A stretch of 64,000 nucleotides of DNA, taken from NCBI GenBank assembly GCA_947498055.1, contig CANMJA010000017.1, positions 1 to 64,000 on the forward strand, read 5' to 3'. This DNA is from an uncultured Tenacibaculum sp. Lineage in GTDB: Bacteria > Bacteroidota > Bacteroidia > Flavobacteriales > Flavobacteriaceae. Each line of letters starts with the position of its first letter. The stretch's first letter is position 1. Below the pieces are notes generated by a model. That model had not been told where the DNA came from and did not search any database. It was given only the letters and a program-made list of their open reading frames with translations. This document shows, piece after piece, positions 56,233-64,000 of this stretch. The translations under genes and the position numbers were made by a program.

Positions 56233-56508
56233 ATGAAATCGAAATTAAGTAAAGAATACAAACAGCTATTTAAGGAGTTAAGAACTATTGTTAATTCATG
56301 GGAATTAATACCTAGTTCTCCAATAGATGAGTTTGATTCTATAAATCAGTTGTTTTTGAGTTTGCTATATAAAGGTGCGAATGAAATTGAGATTTCGAAA
56401 AAAATTCAAATGGAATTGAATACTAATTATGGGTTTTCTATTGAAGATTTTCATATTAAAGAGATGACTAGGCAAGTAATAGAATGGTGGAATAATAAAA
56501 ATAGTTAG
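56233..56508 (+). CDS. Small soluble protein (possible DUF1871-like)
   Basis: 91 residues, helical, with LFKELRTIVNSWELIPSSP and VIEWWNNKNS. The size and the first helix recall DUF1871 immunity-like proteins, but the match is weak. Twenty bases after the previous gene. Confidence 0.5.
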   Translation: MKSKLSKEYKQLFKELRTIVNSWELIPSSPIDEFDSINQLFLSLLYKGANEIEISKKIQMELNTNYGFSIEDFHIKEMTRQVIEWWNNKNS

Positions 56509-56603
56509 CGTTATAAGAAGAGAGATTAGATGAATGGAGATTATTTTATAAATAGTAAATTAGAACGAGAAAGAATTCAAATCAAAAATAAATTGTAATA
56601 TTT

Positions 56604-58952
56604 ATGAAACAAGTTGTATCACTGTTATTTACTCTTTTAAATTTTATTGTTTTTTCTCAAAGTTATAACCCTGTGGTTTTAAATTTGAAGGAAGGAGACG
56701 ATGTTTCTTTTTTAAAAAAAGAGCTTAAGAATGCTAAAATTGTGATGCTTGGGGAAGCAACTCATGACGATGGAAATATTTTTGAATTAAAAACAAAAAT
56801 AATTAAATATTTACATCGAGAAATGGGGTTTAATGTGGTTGCTTTTGAGTCTGGAACTTTTGAGGTTTGGAAAGCACAGAGAGAAATTAAAAAAGGAGTT
56901 AAGTCAAAAGTAGCTATGGGGAACTCATTGTTTTCTATGTGGTCTAAAGCAAAAGAATTTCAGAGTTTTATTGATTTTTTTAAAGAAAATAAGAATAAGC
57001 TAAAGCTTTTTGGTTTTGATAATCAGATAACAGGCGTTTATGGTGAAAAACAATTACTCAAAGAACTTTATGATTATTGTAAAAGTAACCATTTTTTATT
57101 TGAACTAAACCAATCAGACCTAGAGTTACTTTTAGAATCAATGTTTTATTCTGGAGTTTTTGATGAAAAGGATATTTCTTACCAAAAATATAATTCATCT
57201 TTAACTTTGTTAAAAGAAAAAATTTCAACAAAAAAAATAAATGAAGAAAACTTTTATTGGTTACAGATTGTTAAAAATTTAATTTCATTAGGAGAACAGT
57301 TTTACAATTCTAACGAATTTGTCATAAGTACTTTTAATGTAAGTTCTAAAGATAACTTAAGAGACAAACAAATGGCTGAAAACTTATTAAGTTATATAAA
57401 AGAACATCCTAATGAAAAAATAATATGTTGGGGAGCTAATGTACATTTTGTAAATAATATGTCATCGATAACAACTCCTATAGTGAAAGAGTTTAGACCT
57501 ATGGGGAGTTATCTAAAAAATGAATTGAATGAAAAACTATATAGTCTAGCTATTGTTACTGCTGAAGATTCGATAAAGTTAGGAGGGAAATATAATAAGA
57601 CCCCTATTGAAATTTCATCTTTTGAAAATTTTTTAAAAAAGATGAAATCTCCTTATGCCTTTATATCATCTAATCAAAAGAAGATGAAACTTAAAATAAA
57701 AAATAGATTATTTAGCCCAATAACATTTGTAAATGCTCAATTGAATTTATTACACGATGGTTATTTATATGTAGATAAAGTGATTCCTTCTAGTTTTAGT
57801 ATTCAAGATAAAGAAAAACAAAACATAGAAAATAATAATATCAACAAAATTACTGGCAGTAGAATTTCTGGATATATAAGAGACATAGATACTAAAAAAC
57901 CTCTTGAATTTGTAAATGTATTAATAAAAGATAGTAATTTGGGGACAACAACTAATGAAAAAGGCTATTTTGAATTAATTTTACCATTTGAAATAAATGA
58001 TAAATCTATTATTATATCATCATTAGGTTATAAAATCAAAACGTATTTATTTAATAAACTACCTTATAATATTGAACTTGAAAATGAATCTATTGAATTA
58101 GAAGAAATAGTTATTCATAAAAAAATATCTGCTAATACTATTATGAAAAATGTAATAGCAAATATTAAGAAGAATTATCCTGTAAAACCTTTTAATAGTT
58201 CACATTTTGCAAATGCAGAAATTAAAACAGAAGATTCAATATTATTAAATGTTGATTTTATAACAGATCAGTACAATAGGGGGTATTCAAGTAGAAATAG
58301 ACCAACACAAAATATTCAAGAGATTAGATGGAATATTAAAAAAATAACTCTTCCGAAAAAAATTCGTCAATTATTTTATAGACAATATAATCCTGTAAAA
58401 TATGCCAAGTTTATAAACAAAAGGAAAATGAAAAAATTTCAATTCTCTATTGAAAAAGAAGAAGTTTATAAAGGAAAAGAAATTTATATATTAAGATTTG
58501 TAACAGATCGAAATCATTTTACTTATACAGGTCAACCCCTTTCAAGTAATTATTCTGGTCATATATATGTAAACAAAGATGATTTTGCTGTAGTTAAAGT
58601 TTTTGAAAACTGGAATGTAACTGATTATCCAAACGAGTTGTTGTATAGTAATAAATTTTGGCAAACAAATTATTCTAGTAAAAAGACTACTAATATTATT
58701 TTAGAATCTAGTTATTTTAAAAATGAAAAGGATTTATATTACTTAAATAAATCGATCAATTATATTTACGGAACTTTAGAGAGTAAAAATAAAAAAGAGA
58801 GTTTTTTTAAAGAAGTATATACTTCGTATTGGTATAATTTTAAGGATGATGAATTAAAACCAATTTCATTTAAAAATGAAAAAAGTGAGTTTAGTATGGC
58901 ATCTTATGATAAAACATTTTGGGATACTTATAAATTTAGAAAAAAAGAATAA
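56604..58952 (+). CDS. Erythromycin-esterase-like domain fused to carboxypeptidase-regulatory and DUF5686-like parts
   Basis: 782 residues. Signal peptide MKQVVSLLFTLLNFIVFSQ. Residues about 30-350 resemble the erythromycin esterase/EreA superfamily: VMLGEATHDDGNIFELK, VVAFESGTFEVW, IICWGANVHFV contain the expected Glu/His. About 408-490 is a CarboxypepD_reg-like beta sandwich (GYIRDIDTKKPLEFVNVLIK). The remainder (ISANTIMKNVIANIKKNYP...) resembles the DUF5686 outer-membrane-associated region. An exported hydrolase-like protein; macrolide inactivation should not be assumed. Confidence 0.75.
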   Translation: MKQVVSLLFTLLNFIVFSQSYNPVVLNLKEGDDVSFLKKELKNAKIVMLGEATHDDGNIFELKTKIIKYLHREMGFNVVAFESGTFEVWKAQREIKKGVKSKVAMGNSLFSMWSKAKEFQSFIDFFKENKNKLKLFGFDNQITGVYGEKQLLKELYDYCKSNHFLFELNQSDLELLLESMFYSGVFDEKDISYQKYNSSLTLLKEKISTKKINEENFYWLQIVKNLISLGEQFYNSNEFVISTFNVSSKDNLRDKQMAENLLSYIKEHPNEKIICWGANVHFVNNMSSITTPIVKEFRPMGSYLKNELNEKLYSLAIVTAEDSIKLGGKYNKTPIEISSFENFLKKMKSPYAFISSNQKKMKLKIKNRLFSPITFVNAQLNLLHDGYLYVDKVIPSSFSIQDKEKQNIENNNINKITGSRISGYIRDIDTKKPLEFVNVLIKDSNLGTTTNEKGYFELILPFEINDKSIIISSLGYKIKTYLFNKLPYNIELENESIELEEIVIHKKISANTIMKNVIANIKKNYPVKPFNSSHFANAEIKTEDSILLNVDFITDQYNRGYSSRNRPTQNIQEIRWNIKKITLPKKIRQLFYRQYNPVKYAKFINKRKMKKFQFSIEKEEVYKGKEIYILRFVTDRNHFTYTGQPLSSNYSGHIYVNKDDFAVVKVFENWNVTDYPNELLYSNKFWQTNYSSKKTTNIILESSYFKNEKDLYYLNKSINYIYGTLESKNKKESFFKEVYTSYWYNFKDDELKPISFKNEKSEFSMASYDKTFWDTYKFRKKE

Positions 58953-59105
58953 ATTTTAGGAGTAAGCTAAAAATTCTATATGTAGAGTAAATACAAATCA
59001 CATTTACATTGAAATCATTATTGCTTGACAACAAGTTTTTTACGTCTATCTAAAGTTGATTATAAATTAAGATAGAAAGGATAAACGATAACTAATTTAC
59101 AGAAA

Positions 59106-59552
59106 TTACTTTTTTCCATCGTTTCTTTTTATTGTTTTTGTTATTTTTCTAATAACAGTTTCTCTGTTTTTTGCAAGTTTAAAAAACTCAGGAATATGTA
59201 AAAAAGAAAATGGAAGCTCTCGATTGGTTTGTTTTCTGTTTTTTGATTTTATAAATTCTAAAATAGCTATAGCGTGTTCTAAATTCCAAGCCCATAGAAT
59301 TTTTCCTTTAATATTAAATTTCCAATAAGCATCTTTTTCCCAATTAATAATTTTTTCATTAGTATAACCGCATTTTGAACAATTCAATTTAGCTTTAAAA
59401 TTTTTAGAAAGTTTTCCAGAATTAAATGTCATTTTGTTTCCGTTAAAATTCTTAGTTATAGGAATTTCAGAACAATTACATTCTCCCTGACAATTTGGAC
59501 AGATTACACTAAAAACTTTAGGAAAACGAAACCATTCGTATATATAAGTCAT
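59106..59552 (-). CDS. Zinc-ribbon protein of unknown function
   Basis: 148 residues. Two Cys pairs, CPNCQGECNC near the N-terminus and LNCSKCGYTN near residue 85, probably bind one zinc. The C-terminal half is basic with no membrane segment. Unknown function; a lone accessory gene. Confidence 0.65.
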   Translation of the reverse strand: MTYIYEWFRFPKVFSVICPNCQGECNCSEIPITKNFNGNKMTFNSGKLSKNFKAKLNCSKCGYTNEKIINWEKDAYWKFNIKGKILWAWNLEHAIAILEFIKSKNRKQTNRELPFSFLHIPEFFKLAKNRETVIRKITKTIKRNDGKK

Positions 59553-59661
59553 TTGTATAACTTTATTTTTTTGTAAAGGAATATTGTTTTAACTCATTGT
59601 ACATTTAGAAATTTTAATAACACTAAATGTCAGTTCAAGTACTTTTGAGGTAAGAAAAAGT

Positions 59662-59745
59662 GTATTGAGAACTATTTTAGACCTAAAATGATGATTCTCG
59701 ATACAATTTTTCTCCATTTTATTCCGAAAAATCACTCGAATTGAC
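59662..59745. repeat. Dispersed intergenic repeat, copy 3 (reverse orientation)
   Basis: On the minus strand: TGTCAATTCGAGTGATTTTT, then GGAGAAAAATTGTATCGAGA, with TATCGAGAA facing TTCTCAATA. The order of words equals that of copies 1 and 2. Confidence 0.75.
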
Positions 59746-59777
59746 AGAATTTTATTCCAAATACACAACAGTTTTTT

Positions 59778-60767
59778 TTATAATTCATCAATAGCAACTC
59801 TATAAATTCCGTTCCCCCATGATCCAATAACTATTTGGTTTTTGTAAATCATTATTTCAGAAATTGTATCAAAGTCTACGCTATCTATTTTTACCCATTT
59901 ATTATTCTTTTCTATAAAAACTCCTTGTTTCCAACCTCCAATAATTAATGTTTTATCGTTAATTACATTAATTTGACTAATATTAATTTGAGGAACATTA
60001 GGAAGTTCTTTCCAACTAATTCCGCTATTTTTACTATGATATATAGCACTTAAATTTGCGCTATTTTTACTGGTAGCGACCCAAATGTCTTTAGAATCTT
60101 CAGATATTTTCATATCCCAACACGTTTTTCCTTTGGTATCTAAAACTTGCTTCCATGTACTTCCTTGGTTAGTAGATTTCCAAACACCTTTATTGTAAGT
60201 TTGTGCATAAACAATACTATCATTTTTTTTATCTAATTCTATAGACCATGCAAATTGAAAACTATTATTAATCACTTTAGGGGTAGATCTAATCCATGTA
60301 TTTCCTCCATCGATACTTTTAACTACACCAAAAGAAGAGGTTGCAGCATACACAAGTAAAGGATTTTGAACTCCAACTTTTATACTTCTAATATCTGAGG
60401 AGGGAAAATTCACATCTTTTTTCCAAGTTTTCCCATGGTCAGTACTCTTATACAAACCATCTTTCCAAGTACCAGCATAGATAGTATTTGTTGGATTGGT
60501 TGAAACAGCAATAGCTTGAATATCGGACGTATAAGGACTAATTGATTTTCCATTATTAAGTACTTCCCAAGTTTTTCCATAGTCTGTACTTTTATGAATG
60601 GTTCCAGTATTTAATTTTTTTCCTTTTAAACCAGCATATAGTTCTGAAGGGTTGGTAGGAGAGCTTCCGATAGATCGTATTATTTTCCCTTTCAACAATG
60701 AATCAGATTGTGAAAAATTGATTTTACATATAAAAAATAACAATAATACAGCTACTATGTTTTTCAT
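59778..60767 (-). CDS. BNR/Asp-box repeat beta-propeller protein, exported
   Basis: 329 residues; signal peptide LLLFFICKINFSQ. Five or more repeats of the Asp-box type: STDYGKTWEVL, STDHGKTWKKD, SIDGGNTWIRS, STNQGSTWKQV, SKNSGISWKEL, alternating with TIYAGTWKDGLYKS-like strands. A sortilin/YCF48-like propeller of unknown ligand. No C-terminal sorting domain is evident. Confidence 0.85.
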   Translation of the reverse strand: MKNIVAVLLLFFICKINFSQSDSLLKGKIIRSIGSSPTNPSELYAGLKGKKLNTGTIHKSTDYGKTWEVLNNGKSISPYTSDIQAIAVSTNPTNTIYAGTWKDGLYKSTDHGKTWKKDVNFPSSDIRSIKVGVQNPLLVYAATSSFGVVKSIDGGNTWIRSTPKVINNSFQFAWSIELDKKNDSIVYAQTYNKGVWKSTNQGSTWKQVLDTKGKTCWDMKISEDSKDIWVATSKNSANLSAIYHSKNSGISWKELPNVPQINISQINVINDKTLIIGGWKQGVFIEKNNKWVKIDSVDFDTISEIMIYKNQIVIGSWGNGIYRVAIDEL

Positions 60768-60935
60768 GGATATCTATTTTAATGAAATTTAATGTTAAAG
60801 CTCTAGTACTCGATAAAAAATAGAATAGTTATAATGATTATTTTGAAATATTAAATGAATTTAATTTTCTATTTATAACTACAAGTAAAAGATGTAGTAA
60901 AAATAAGAAGTAAAATGATTAGTAGTAATTGTTTT

Positions 60936-61346
60936 TTAATTTTCCTTTAATTTCAGCAAATTCTTTATTTCTTTTAACAATCGACTAAGATAATCTCTAG
61001 CTATTTCTTCTGTTCCAGATAAGTAATGAAAACCAGTTAGTTTCCGTTTAGGATTAGTTAGTTCGTCCTCTATATCTTCCATAAATATTTTAATATATCT
61101 TTTGTCATATTTAATATAACGAGAAGCAACCTGACGTATTTTTTCATTAGATACTTTTTCTCTTTCAAAAATTATAGAGTAAAGAGGAAGAGAGATTGAA
61201 GAATCTTTTCTACTTTCAATTAATGTTTTCCCTCTTTCTTTACCATAACCTTGTCCGCATTTTTCACACTCACTTGAAAGAGTATTATTTGAATCTTGTA
61301 AAAAGATTAAAGTAGTTCCACATCTAAAACAAAAATCTTTTTCCAT
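60936..61346 (-). CDS. Small zinc-ribbon protein
   Basis: 136 residues; FCFRCGTTLIF and SSECEKCGQGYGKERGKTL form a C-x2-C/C-x2-C ribbon at the N-terminus, followed by helices. Unknown function. It sits just before an attC-like palindrome that separates it from the next gene. Confidence 0.65.
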   Translation of the reverse strand: MEKDFCFRCGTTLIFLQDSNNTLSSECEKCGQGYGKERGKTLIESRKDSSISLPLYSIIFEREKVSNEKIRQVASRYIKYDKRYIKIFMEDIEDELTNPKRKLTGFHYLSGTEEIARDYLSRLLKEIKNLLKLKEN

Positions 61347-61364
61347 GTTTTTGTAATTATCTAG

Positions 61365-61550
61365 GTCGGCCTTATGTATGAAATGTAGCGTGTAAAGATT
61401 AACACAGAGTCAAATTTTTATATTTTGTTTTTAACTGATCAGTCTTAAAAGCTAAATTAAAAATTTGGCGATCTTTGTAAATAAACACAAGCCTTTTAGT
61501 TTAGCACTTATCAGCTATGTTTTCATAGGACACTTTGTTACCACATGTTT
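61365..61550. repeat. attC-like palindromic region at a cassette-style gene boundary
   Basis: CAAATTTTTA (61411-61420) pairs with TAAAAATTTG (61458-61467), with the palindrome CTGATCAG near the centre and TTTTTAAC/TTAAAA inner arms. A second hairpin CTATGTTTTCATAG lies at about 61514-61527. TTTGTTACCACA (61533-61544) is an exact inverted copy of 62352-62363 on the other side of the next gene. Confidence 0.6.
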
Positions 61551-62341
61551 TTCATTTTTTCAATTCGTTCAGGATATTTTCCGTTTTCCAAAAACTCTTT
61601 AAACTCTTCTCCAGTAAATTTTACATTTCCAGAATTGATTGTAGTATTTTTCCAATTTGAAATTATTGATTGAATGGTATTAAATAACTCTTCATTTTCG
61701 TCTCCGTTTTCAATCCCAATTCTTAATTCGTCATTTTTGAATCTGATAGACTTAAAAAACAAGCCTTTGTCAGTTCTACTTATTTTATTTAAGGTTTGGA
61801 TAAAATACCCACTATAATCTGGATATGGTATTTTTTCCGATTTAATAAGTTCTCCTGCAAAATATCTAAAACCTATTTTAATGTTGCGTTCTTCAAATTT
61901 TTCAATCCAATACGTTGCTGTTGGTACTTCTTTTTGAGTTGTTATTATATAAATTTCATTATTACTAACTCTAGGTTTAGTAAAAGTTCTAGTTATTTTT
62001 GGTTCGCTAATCTTTATCGATTCACAAGTCATTTCAAATTTACTTCCTATATCAAATTTTAGACCTATACCTTTATCTGTCAAATCAATTTCATTAATAC
62101 AGAACTCTCTTATTGGCGTAAATTGTTCTTTTTTATAAGTCCAATTTGTAAGTCCGATTGGTTTTAAAGAAAATTCTTTTAATTCTTCCTTTTCTCCTGC
62201 AACATATTTTCCAACAGTCTGATATCCTACCACAATTTCAAGTCCATTTTTAGAATCATTAATTTCAGATATAAACCCTTCTTCAAACCAATAGTTTTGG
62301 TCGAGCCATTTTTCTAATTCAGTTCTGTTATTAATGTTCAT
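61538..62341 (-). CDS. Hypothetical protein in a cassette-like setting
   Basis: 267 residues from the ATG at 62341 (MNINNRTELEKWLDQNYWF); an upstream in-frame start adds 12 residues but overlaps the flanking repeat. No signal peptide. Predicted alternating strands with many Glu/Lys; no family recognised. The stop codon lies within the left copy of a 12-base inverted repeat, and the right copy ends just before the start. The arrangement suggests acquisition as a single-gene unit. Confidence 0.65.
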   Translation of the reverse strand: MNINNRTELEKWLDQNYWFEEGFISEINDSKNGLEIVVGYQTVGKYVAGEKEELKEFSLKPIGLTNWTYKKEQFTPIREFCINEIDLTDKGIGLKFDIGSKFEMTCESIKISEPKITRTFTKPRVSNNEIYIITTQKEVPTATYWIEKFEERNIKIGFRYFAGELIKSEKIPYPDYSGYFIQTLNKISRTDKGLFFKSIRFKNDELRIGIENGDENEELFNTIQSIISNWKNTTINSGNVKFTGEEFKEFLENGKYPERIEKMKNMW

Positions 62342-62351
62342 TTCTGTAATG

Positions 62352-62363
62352 TGTGGTAACAAA
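62352..62363. repeat. Right arm of the gene-flanking inverted repeat
   Basis: TGTGGTAACAAA, exact complement of TTTGTTACCACA at 61533-61544, 11 bases upstream of the start codon of the enclosed gene. Confidence 0.7.
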
Positions 62364-62579
62364 TATATAAAATACATATATCTTTTATATCTCTGTTAAG
62401 AGATCAGTAAATGTATACTCATTTTAAAACATTGTTTTTCAGATTCTAAATAGATCTCGATTGCTCAATTTGATATAATTTAGAGGTAACTGTAAATAAA
62501 GAACACTTAAGTAATTGCTGTGATTTTTCTAAGTACATGACAAAAATTAATCTATAATATTGGAATAATTTGATTTTAA

Positions 62580-62612
62580 AGACCTCACAGGTTTTCAAAA
62601 CCTGTGAGGTCT
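62580..62612. repeat. Palindromic repeat, copy 2 (AGACCTCACAGG type)
   Basis: AGACCTCACAGGTTTT (62580-62595), C, then its exact complement to 62612. Sixteen perfect pairs around one base. Followed by GAGTTTTTT, so it could act as a terminator on +. Confidence 0.85.
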
Positions 62613-62694
62613 GAGTTTTTTAAACCTAATAACCAATGTGTTTATATAGGTTTAAGCTGTTTTTGTTATGTACTATGGTGACCTTTATATTTCT

Positions 62695-62796
62695 TTAATT
62701 CTTGCTATTATCAAAATCAAAGAAATTGTTACTTTGTTTTTTTGAACAACTTAGGCAAAGTAAAAAAAGTAATATGATTCGTAAAGATTTGATCAT
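62695..62796 (-). CDS. Very small putative lipoprotein
   Basis: 33 residues: MIKSLRIILLFLLCLSCSKK, then a short polar tail ending in DNSKN. The lipobox is perfect and the mature part is about 17 residues. It may be a genuine tiny lipoprotein or the truncated start of a lost gene. The ~500-base space from 62378 to 62878 holds only this and the palindrome at 62580. Confidence 0.4.
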   Translation of the reverse strand: MIKSLRIILLFLLCLSCSKKQSNNFFDFDNSKN

Positions 62797-62878
62797 TTAT
62801 TAATTTAAAGCTAACATTTTGTATAAACTGTTTGATAAAGTTAATTAAAATATTGTTAGATATGTATTTTAAAATTAT

Positions 62879-63445
62879 TTATAAACGTCTCACGCCTTTA
62901 AGTTCTCCGACATATTTTCCGCTTATAGTTCCAAAATCTACAGTTTCAAATTGATATATTAAAGAATGAATTTTTTCATCAACTTCAACTTCAATACTTC
63001 CATTGATTATCTGATCTTGTTTTATATCGTTTGAACTGATAATACAATTGTTATTGATAACAATAGATATTGAGCTTAGATAAGGTTCATCATTACTTAT
63101 TCCAAAATTATATGTTCCGGCAGGAAGGAATATATCGGCATCATACGGAGAAAAAATACTAAAAATAATACCTTGTGTTAGATTATTTGAATAATCACAA
63201 CCTCCACCATGGAACTCATCATTAAGTATTTCTCCATTTAAAAGATAAACTGTATTATAAAGAGCTTGTGTCGGGCTAAGTGGATCGCTTATATTTGTTA
63301 GTGATATTAGATACCCATTTGGTGTTGAATATTCAGTTTCATTAATTGTAAATTTAGAATTAGGGCTAATAGTTTCATCATCAGAAGAACAATTAGAAGT
63401 TAATAAAGCTATAAATAAGATTAGTAATAATTTTAGTCTATTCAT
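62879..63445 (-). CDS. Putative lipoprotein, unknown function
   Basis: 188 residues from the ATG at 63445 (MNRLKLLLILFIALLTSNCS), which gives a normal lipobox; the upstream Met would add seven polar residues. The mature protein is beta-rich, with IFSPYDADIFLPAGTYNFG and GGGCDYSNN. A C-terminal GTISGKYVGELKGV suggests a small calycin- or jelly-roll-like domain. No family recognised. Confidence 0.68.
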   Translation of the reverse strand: MNRLKLLLILFIALLTSNCSSDDETISPNSKFTINETEYSTPNGYLISLTNISDPLSPTQALYNTVYLLNGEILNDEFHGGGCDYSNNLTQGIIFSIFSPYDADIFLPAGTYNFGISNDEPYLSSISIVINNNCIISSNDIKQDQIINGSIEVEVDEKIHSLIYQFETVDFGTISGKYVGELKGVRRL

Positions 63446-63496
63446 AATGTTGTATTTATTTTTCAATACTGAATAAAAAGATATTTAAAGTGCTTC

Positions 63497-64000
63497 TTAT
63501 GTCTTGCTAATTTTCTGCAAATAAATTTTAGCAGTTAAATACTGTCTATTGGTTTTATAGTTTTTTTTCTTTTCAAAATGTACGGATAATAACTTCCCTA
63601 ACTGTTCTTGTTCTAGGTAATTAATCAATTTTAAAAGAGAATGGTAATTTCCTTTTACTTCAAAGATTAATGTTTCTGTGATGGTTTGATTTTCTGTGAA
63701 TAAATGAGGCGCATTAAAATCTACAATTTGTAATTTTTCTTGTATAGAAAAGTTGGTGACATTTTGTAAAATAGTTTGCTGAAAAGAATGTTGAATAGAA
63801 ATATTTCGAGATGTTAAAATAGAGTCGATATGTCTATTTTTACGTTGTAAAAAATTAATTTTTGTGCCAGCATTATCTAGTAACTCTTTTTCTTTTAATT
63901 CTTTTTCGTACTTATTTTTATAGGAAATTGTTTTTTTAATAGCGAACTGATATACTAGAAATAAGGCTAGAAGAAATCCTATTAATAAACCGATATTTTT
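63497..64000 (-). CDS. GspM/PilO-like protein, 5' part beyond window
   Basis: 167 visible residues to the stop at 63497. One membrane helix (NIGLLIGFLLALFLVYQFAI), a coiled coil (NKYEKELKEKELLDNAGTK) and a ferredoxin-like C-terminal domain with FEVKGNYHSLLKLINYLEQE. This is the PilO/GspM layout, i.e. the periplasmic part of the assembly platform. It faces the operon at 50025-55575 from the other side of the accessory block, so a convergent operon with the PilN/GspL, secretin and other parts probably continues to the right. Confidence 0.75.
   Translation of the reverse strand, partial: KNIGLLIGFLLALFLVYQFAIKKTISYKNKYEKELKEKELLDNAGTKINFLQRKNRHIDSILTSRNISIQHSFQQTILQNVTNFSIQEKLQIVDFNAPHLFTENQTITETLIFEVKGNYHSLLKLINYLEQEQLGKLLSVHFEKKKNYKTNRQYLTAKIYLQKISKT

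Noticed and set aside
56604..58952. Macrolide resistance gene
   Set aside because: The domain is only distantly similar to EreA and is part of a large exported fusion; resistance cannot be claimed.

Overview
The window looks like chromosome from an AT-rich member of the Bacteroidota, most likely a marine Flavobacteriaceae (Tenacibaculum/Polaribacter-like by general impression; species not determinable here). Reasons: two susC/susD pairs, many short lipoproteins with a Cys lipobox, LytTR regulators, fused isobutyryl-CoA mutase, DUF4136/DUF4197/DUF5522/DUF5694 proteins, a promoter of the TTG-N17-TAnnTTTG type, and dispersed palindromic repeats between genes. I saw no rRNA, tRNA or cas genes.

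Layout. 1-1.5 kb: 5' part of a tyrosine recombinase and a zinc-ribbon protein. 1.5-12.7 kb: IcmF, an M15 peptidase lipoprotein, small unknowns, then a LysR regulator divergent from hutH, with hutU and a DUF4136 lipoprotein (histidine degradation). 12.7-24.8 kb: an odd repeat-bearing lipoprotein, an ABC ATPase with a permease/M1-aminopeptidase fusion, DUF5522, DUF4197, a LytS/LytT-like two-component pair, a DUF5694 gene with a broken second copy, a BtuF-like protein and an orphan LytTR regulator. 25-34.7 kb: two susCD pairs whose susC genes share an identical 42-nt block around the start codon. 34.8-41.1 kb: housekeeping genes (pyrF, tpiA, prmA, clpS), a lone DppB-type permease and a TlpA-like pair.

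41.1-42.4 kb is the most unusual stretch. It has no ORF but carries tandem copies of a conserved 35-nt block, each good copy followed at once by a different strong intrinsic-terminator hairpin, interspersed with copies of a second, longer element that can also end in a terminator. It may be an array of very small RNAs or of promoter-terminator units. Three secreted peptidases follow (M57, S8, M28), with an IS3-family element inactivated by a nonsense codon between the last two. Then come kdsA and a frameshifted transglutaminase-like gene.

50.0-55.6 kb is a compact operon for a type II secretion/type IV pilus-like machine: prepilin peptidase, GspE ATPase, GspC-like protein, a membrane-anchored repetitive beta protein, two pseudopilins and GspF. 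The 3' part of a GspM/PilO-like gene enters from the right edge on the other strand, so the machine is probably encoded by two convergent operons separated by about 8 kb of accessory genes (an erythromycin-esterase/carboxypeptidase-regulatory fusion, zinc-ribbon proteins, a BNR-repeat protein, lipoproteins). One accessory gene is bracketed by perfect 12-bp inverted repeats and an attC-like palindrome.
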